64,000 nucleotides of DNA, from NCBI RefSeq assembly GCF_000017625.1, contig NC_009712.1, forward strand, positions 868,001 to 932,000, written 5' to 3'. The stretch comes from Methanoregula boonei 6A8. GTDB taxonomy: Archaea; Halobacteriota; Methanomicrobia; Methanomicrobiales; Methanospirillaceae. The notes under the pieces were generated by a model that ran no database searches, had not been told where the DNA came from, and saw nothing but the letters and a program-made list of their open reading frames with translations. This document shows positions 60,237 to 64,000 of this stretch, piece by piece (the stretch's first letter is position 1; each line of letters starts with the position of its first letter). A program made the translations under genes and the position numbers.

Positions 60237-61375
60237 TCCGCAGTCCCCCGGTGCTCATCCATCACGGATGCGAGGACTTCTTTTCCCCGGGAAAGGGCGT
60301 ACTCCTTCTGTCTGGCGGAGAGCTGCTGTTTTGTTACAAAGCCCTCGAACTCCTGCAGGTAATCGATCATCCGGATATCCTGCTGGAGCGGGACCGGCGT
60401 GTCCTCCGCTTCGGACTTTACCCGGATCTTAAGGTCAAGGAGGTTTTCGCGGATTCCGGCAAGGTCTTTTGTGTCGATCCCTTTACCGTGCTCCCGCGAC
60501 ATGCCGTCAAGCGTTACCTGCGCCATGGCAAACTGCGGGAGGTTTTTCTTTGTGACTCGGGCTATGATCTCTTCGGTGATATCCCCGGGGTGCACACCAT
60601 GGCATGCGATCGTGCCGCAGTCGGCCATCGGGGTTTTGGGGAGCTGGAGCGGCACAACCTCGTGCCGGCCCGGGTCCACGAGAAGGCCGCCCTTTTTGTC
60701 CCGGATCTCACCGTAGGTCAGGTACTCGGTGGATCCCGAATACCAGGCATTGTCCGTGATCTGCGCCTGGTTGTGGTAATGACCAAGCGCAATGTAATCG
60801 AAATCCGCGGAGAGGATCGTGCTGTCCAGCTCGTGCTCGGCAACGGTTGCGAGGCGCTTGTCTTTTATTGCGGTTGCAAGCCCGTGGGTCACGAGCACGT
60901 TAGTGTGGTCCCGGGAGAGGACAACCTGCTCAAAGGCCGTGCGGTAATCTTCGGGCCGGAGCATGTTTGGGATCAGGTGAAAGACCGTGTCGCCGAGCTC
61001 CACCTTCTCGTACCGGAACTTGTAGGCCGCGGTGATCTGCGAGGGGTGGTAGGAGATTACTTCAAAGGGCGAGGTGGTGTACCGGGTCTTGGTCATGCTG
61101 TGGTTCCCGGCAATTATCACGAGCGGGATACCGGCCGCATGGAGCCGTTCAAGTGCTTCGAGCACGGTCGTGTAGGCCCGGGTCTTGGGTTTTACCGTAT
61201 CAAAAAGGTCGCCCGCGTGGACGAGCACGTCGGGCTTTTGGCAGATGATCTCATCAATCGCAGCAAGGAAATTATCGTAGATCTGCTTCTCGCGCAGGTT
61301 CATGCCTGAGTCGGGGTCGAGCCGGGAAAATGCGGCGAGGCCGAGGTGTGTATCTGCGATATGGACGAGCTTCAT
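60233..61375 (-). CDS. mre11: Mre11 double-strand break repair nuclease
   Basis: 380 residues. Calcineurin-like metallophosphoesterase with all five nuclease motifs: HIADTHLGL, VLVHAGDLFD, VIIAGNHSM, LVTHGL and FDYIALGHYHN. The C-terminal part is the capping domain and a charged tail. First gene of the operon. On the minus strand CTTATAT at about 61405-61411 predicts a start ~10 bases before the ATG, so the transcript is nearly leaderless. Confidence 0.96.
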   Translation of the reverse strand: MKLVHIADTHLGLAAFSRLDPDSGMNLREKQIYDNFLAAIDEIICQKPDVLVHAGDLFDTVKPKTRAYTTVLEALERLHAAGIPLVIIAGNHSMTKTRYTTSPFEVISYHPSQITAAYKFRYEKVELGDTVFHLIPNMLRPEDYRTAFEQVVLSRDHTNVLVTHGLATAIKDKRLATVAEHELDSTILSADFDYIALGHYHNQAQITDNAWYSGSTEYLTYGEIRDKKGGLLVDPGRHEVVPLQLPKTPMADCGTIACHGVHPGDITEEIIARVTKKNLPQFAMAQVTLDGMSREHGKGIDTKDLAGIRENLLDLKIRVKSEAEDTPVPLQQDIRMIDYLQEFEGFVTKQQLSARQKEYALSRGKEVLASVMDEHRGTAE

Positions 61376-61402
61376 TGTGTCTGATTTTTATGTGGGCGGT
61401 GG

Positions 61403-61414
61403 TGGGATATAAGG
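61403..61414 (-). promoter_or_regulatory. TATA box of the mre11-rad50-nurA-herA operon
   Basis: Minus-strand TCCTTATATCCC, centred about 33 bases upstream of the mre11 ATG; typical archaeal TATA position. Confidence 0.5.
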
Positions 61415-61543
61415 AGGAGGGAGCGGGCGGTGAAACTAAAAATGGTTTATCAGTCCGTATCTTTTTCCCGGCGATCAGCCGCACTGGTGCATCCCGGGGA
61501 GGAAGGATAACAGGTGGAGGGCAATCCCCATCAGATCTGCGTA

Positions 61544-61744
61544 TTAGTCTTTGCGTTTTTTCTGCCGTTCAATCAGACTATCTTTCACGTCATTGAGATT
61601 GTCTGGCAGCCACTCATGTCGCTCTTTGGTATAATCTCCGGTGCCGGTTTCATAGCTCTGGATAAACCGGGCCATGTCAACTGGTCCGAGTGTCTTTGTC
61701 AGTGCGTGAATCCCTTCTTTTCGTATTTCACTGATTGTTTTCAT
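61544..61744 (-). CDS. Small protein paired with a PIN-domain nuclease, possible antitoxin
   Basis: 66 residues (MKTISEIRKEGIHALTKTLG start), soluble and helical, with a basic C-terminus (IERQKKRKD). Its start overlaps the PIN gene by 17 bases, and the segment GTGDYTKERHEWL resembles short partner proteins encoded next to PIN toxins in other prokaryotes (from memory). In most VapBC modules the antitoxin comes first; here the order is reversed. Binding to the toxin is inferred. Confidence 0.65.
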   Translation of the reverse strand: MKTISEIRKEGIHALTKTLGPVDMARFIQSYETGTGDYTKERHEWLPDNLNDVKDSLIERQKKRKD

Positions 61745-62177
61745 CAGTTGACACCTCCATGAGCCAGTGCACCGGGTTCTCCACCCGGATAGTTATTGCA
61801 GGGATTTTCCTTGCCAGCGTGATAATCTTATTGTCTGTTGTGAGGAAAATAACTTTTCCGCTCTGTGCACATGCGAGATGGAGTGCGTCGAACAGTTTAA
61901 GGCCTGCTTTCTGATACCCGGGCACCCGGCCAAAGACCGAGTCATCCAGTTCTATATACTCACTGATGATCGCAAGTTTCTGTTCTACCTTCAACCGTTT
62001 TTCAACGTCTGCCATACGTGATATTTCATCATCTATGACAACGCTGCCGACAAGCTCCCAGTCATGGCTGCACCGGTCAAGAATTGCGAGAATGGCCTCG
62101 CCCTCCAGTTGTATTTTCCGGTTCTGGAAATCATCAAACGGCCTGCACAAACAACAGACATCCATGTAGATTTTCAT
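61728..62177 (-). CDS. PIN-domain ribonuclease (VapC-like toxin)
   Basis: 149 residues. PIN domain with the first catalytic Asp in KIYMDVCCLCRPFDD, a middle acidic pair in DDEISRMADVEKRL, the conserved KLFDALHLACAQ Asp and the last one in VIFLTTDNKIITLA. These would chelate Mg2+ for RNA cleavage. It starts in an ATGA overlap with the truncated HepT gene and overlaps the small downstream gene, so all are co-translated. Likely a toxin of a type II toxin-antitoxin module; the RNA target is unknown. Confidence 0.85.
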   Translation of the reverse strand: MKIYMDVCCLCRPFDDFQNRKIQLEGEAILAILDRCSHDWELVGSVVIDDEISRMADVEKRLKVEQKLAIISEYIELDDSVFGRVPGYQKAGLKLFDALHLACAQSGKVIFLTTDNKIITLARKIPAITIRVENPVHWLMEVSTDENNQ

Positions 62178-62332
62178 TTTCCTACCTCACCGATGATGAT
62201 CATTTTGTCCCGTACGGCGCTGATGGTTTTTTCATCGGAAGAGAATTGTTCATAGGACATATCCTGTAAAAAGAGGCCGATCTTTTCCATCGCATCGAGA
62301 ATATCTGTGAGATAAATGCCGGAATCCCTCAT
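62174..62332 (-). pseudogene. Truncated HepT/DUF86 HEPN toxin
   Basis: 52 codons: starts MRDSGIYLTDILDAMEKI and ends at a stop after IIIGEVGK. It matches the first half of HepT proteins (normally ~110 residues), which continue past the IIGEA-K region into the half containing the R-x4-6-H ribonuclease site. That catalytic half is absent. The start overlaps the MntA stop (ATGA) and the stop overlaps the PIN start (ATGA), so the fragment is still seamlessly embedded in the cassette and may be translated. Confidence 0.7.
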
Positions 62333-62622
62333 GCGTATTTCACATCAGCAAGAACGGATTTTTTGAGTTCGTTCCGGAGTGCACGCTCAGGCACAATATC
62401 GACCCAGTGGCCAAGGCGCTCTTCAAGAAAATATTTGAGCCGGGCAAGATCGAAGAGGTCTGCCCCATCAGCAAATGCCACGAGAAGATCGATATCGCTC
62501 CCTGGCCGCTGCTCGGACCGTGCATAGGATCCAAAGAGCCCGATTCGCTGCACCTTGTAATCCTTCACACGTTCGCGGTCCAGGAGTGACAGTGTCTCCA
62601 GGATCTCCTTCTGGGTGGTCAT
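62329..62622 (-). CDS. MntA-type nucleotidyltransferase antitoxin
   Basis: 97 residues from the ATG at 62622 (MTTQKEILETL); the open frame to 62793 is not used because the extra residues look non-coding. The minimal nucleotidyltransferase motif is IGLFGSYARSEQRPGSDIDLLVAF (GSY..R plus DxD) and the third Asp is in HWVDIVPE. MntA antitoxins add AMP groups to the HepT toxin to silence it. Here the adjacent HepT is cut to half, which leaves the role of this enzyme uncertain. Confidence 0.85.
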   Translation of the reverse strand: MTTQKEILETLSLLDRERVKDYKVQRIGLFGSYARSEQRPGSDIDLLVAFADGADLFDLARLKYFLEERLGHWVDIVPERALRNELKKSVLADVKYA

Positions 62623-62833
62623 TATCTGCATCCGGTGTTTTTTTCCTACGCTGTTTTTCGTCCGGGATCTCATAAGGGTATGCACGGACGGGCAATTATG
62701 CCCGGGTTCTTCCTCCGAAAAATCCCGGCCATTTCGTTGTAACCTCACCTCTTCTCCAGCGCTTGCCTCTGCTTTGGGCATCTCCGGATCCATCCGTTTT
62801 CCCCCATTTGGGTCTCACTTACAGACCTTATCC

Positions 62834-63157
62834 CATCCGGGCCCAAATTGAGCCCGGATGACCTTTTTAGGATCCCATCGGAGCCCGTATCGGGCTCCGT
62901 TTCCCCACTTTCCAAAATAAGCCCAAATAAGCCGTATTTTTGCAATCGGACGATTTTAAAGGATCGCATAAAGGCCCTTTCCTGCCCTGATCTCTCTTCA
63001 ATCGGGCATTTGTTCATTCCTGGAAAAAGGTGCCAAAAAAAGGCCTCTATGGGCCGTTAATGGGCATTATATGGGGCTCAATTTAGGCGTATTTCTGCAA
63101 ACAGGGCTCAAATTGAGAGTATTTTCCACGCGAACCCAATCGGAGCGTTTTACGGGC
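62834..63157. repeat. Dispersed structured repeat, copy 2
   Basis: About 324 bases aligning with 25424-25740. It keeps the first hairpin (CATCCGGGC, 9-base loop, GCCCGGATG) and the second one (CGGAGCCCG, TAT, CGGGCTCCG), which is one pair longer than in copy 1. The blocks CGTATTTTTGCAA, TTCCTGCCCTGATCTC and TAATGGGCATTATATG are shared. A related GGGCTTAATTTGGGCGTG segment continues to about 63215. It lies between the toxin cassette and a small membrane protein gene. Confidence 0.7.
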
Positions 63158-63423
63158 TTTCCCTGGAGGGGCCCGGATCGGGAAAAGGGAATCCGGGCTT
63201 AATTTGGGCGTGTTTTTCCCGTGCAGGATGTGTCTTTTTCCCACTCCTCCGTCGGTAATGTATCCTTTACAGAATGGAAAACCAAGAGATCAAACCCCGT
63301 ATCTTCCTGGAAAAAGGGTGGGTGGGAGGGGGGAAATGCCTGCCGCCCCTCACCTCCAATACCCGTTTTTCACAACCGCACACATACCATTTATGAGCGA
63401 ATAATTGTGTAATTAAAAACAGC
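63158..63423. other. Intergenic region
   Basis: Continues with repeat-like fragments to about 63215, then unremarkable sequence. No ORF is supported. AT-rich promoter-like bases (TGTGTAATTAAAA) occur at about 63406-63418 before the small membrane protein gene. Confidence 0.4.
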
Positions 63424-63621
63424 ATGACGCAAAAGAAGCGTAACTTACCTCTGATGGTAGTCCTCCTTGCCCTTATAGAGGGACTGGCGATCTACCTCAA
63501 TATGGTGGCACATCCTGACAGCCAGCCCACCCTCACCATCGTTATCGTTATTCTTTTTGCCGCGGTAAGCGGACTCGGGGTATGGTATGCCACACGAGTC
63601 CGTGGCATGGAATGGTCCTGA
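63424..63621 (+). CDS. Small two-helix membrane protein
   Basis: 65 residues, two hydrophobic helices (about 9-28 and 37-56) with a positively charged N-terminus (MTQKKRN) and a short polar end. No family is recognised. It has an AT-rich upstream region and little leader. Small membrane proteins beside toxin-antitoxin modules are sometimes toxins, but there is no evidence for that here. Confidence 0.55.
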   Translation: MTQKKRNLPLMVVLLALIEGLAIYLNMVAHPDSQPTLTIVIVILFAAVSGLGVWYATRVRGMEWS

Positions 63622-63640
63622 CTGCCGATCCCTAACCCGT

Positions 63641-63971
63641 TCAGATCGTAAAGATCCGGCTCAGCACGGCATTGCATTCGCGGGCAAGCTCTTCATTGAT
63701 CTCCCCAATCCCGCCTTCGATAAGATCCCGCGAAACGGTTGCCACCTTATCGAATTTTATCACCGATGCTCTCTTGAGCCCGGTGCCGGCAAAGGAAGGA
63801 TTATCGGCGGGAATGAGAAGATCTAAAGTCTGCCGGGTGTTTTGGGATCCTTAATGAAATAAACGCCACGACAACATCCTGGTCGCTTTCATGGATGATA
63901 AGAGCAGGCCGCAGTTTTAACGCGCTCATGTCCGTGAAAGGAAAATGGATCAGGACTATTGCGCCTTTCAT
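63641..63971 (-). pseudogene. Frameshifted PemK/MazF-like toxin
   Basis: Reads MKGAIVLIHFPFTDMSALKL in one frame (a PemK/MazF start), up to PKHPADF, where a single extra base at about 63822-63827 shifts the frame. The remainder, LLIPADNPSFAGTGLKRASV and on to FDKVATVSRDLIEGGIGEIN, is in the next frame to the stop at 63641. The total length, 331 bases, is one more than a multiple of three. Restoring the frame gives a normal ~110-residue mRNA interferase. Either a real inactivating mutation or a sequence error. Confidence 0.75.
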
Positions 63972-63976
63972 TGGTA

Positions 63977-64000
63977 TCACACTTTGACGTCGGCAACCGT
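63977..64000 (-). CDS. 3' end of a gene upstream of the PemK-like toxin, probably its antitoxin
   Basis: The last 24 bases, read on the minus strand, end in ADVKV and a TGA five bases before the toxin start codon. The spacing is that of an antitoxin-toxin pair, but only seven residues are visible, so the identity is inferred from position alone. Confidence 0.3.
   Translation of the reverse strand, partial: TVADVKV

Noticed and set aside
1-64000. CRISPR arrays or a replication origin
   Set aside because: No regularly spaced short direct repeats and no Orc1/Cdc6 gene or origin-recognition repeats were noticed.

Overview
The window looks like chromosomal DNA of a hydrogenotrophic methanogen of the order Methanomicrobiales, most like Methanoregula; that genus-level guess is inference. 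Support comes from archaeal core genes (TATA-binding protein, transcription factor S, Pth2-type peptidyl-tRNA hydrolase, TruD, HerA/NurA/Mre11/Rad50, archaeosortase A), from methanogen-specific genes (methanofuran biosynthesis mfnD/mfnF, F420-linked formate dehydrogenase fdhA/fdhB) and from archaeal promoters with TATA boxes and short or absent leaders. No tRNA, rRNA or CRISPR array was seen.

Layout. 1-7260: the end of a large coiled-coil protein, a DUF457-like membrane hydrolase, a molybdate ABC transporter (modABC) and a membrane PAS protein. 7457-14070: a potassium-uptake kdp operon in which KdpC and KdpA are one polypeptide, followed by KdpB and a KdpD that lacks its kinase core. 14123-23868: mostly housekeeping genes (glycosyltransferase, DUF45 metallopeptidase, response regulator, flavodoxin, pth2-truD, sppA, a riboflavin/F420 pathway reductase, CDP-alcohol phosphotransferase, archaeosortase A, TFS). 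23869-25905: an AT-rich accessory patch with one foreign-looking membrane coiled-coil gene, a decayed gene and copy 1 of a structured dispersed repeat. 25906-32749: response regulator, ADP-forming and AMP-forming acetate-activating enzymes head to head, TBP, a winged-helix regulator and rpiA. 33072-39721: surE, the methanofuran genes, and fdhAB behind a promoter with a palindrome. 39939-45460: a cupredoxin-like lipoprotein, a decayed fragment of a ClC gene, a zinc-ribbon protein, a proton-type P-ATPase and the intact ClC transporter.

45542-49741 is the most unusual part. A DUF190-crcB-crcB fluoride-export operon on the minus strand has a clear fluoride riboswitch (crcB motif) in its leader. 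A second clear fluoride riboswitch, on the plus strand of the same intergenic region, leads into a 55-residue ORF and a dynamin-like GTPase. A third, degenerate riboswitch-like sequence lies on the opposite strand just beyond the GTPase. This suggests a fluoride-responsive membrane-remodelling operon, which I do not recognise as described.

49742-55101 holds signal-transduction genes (V4R protein, histidine kinase, 1177-residue multi-PAS kinase). 55170-61375 is the mre11-rad50-nurA-herA DNA-end-processing operon. 61544-64000 is a toxin-antitoxin-rich accessory tail: an overlapping MntA nucleotidyltransferase / truncated HepT / PIN nuclease / small-protein cassette, copy 2 of the dispersed repeat, a small membrane protein and a frameshifted PemK/MazF-like toxin.
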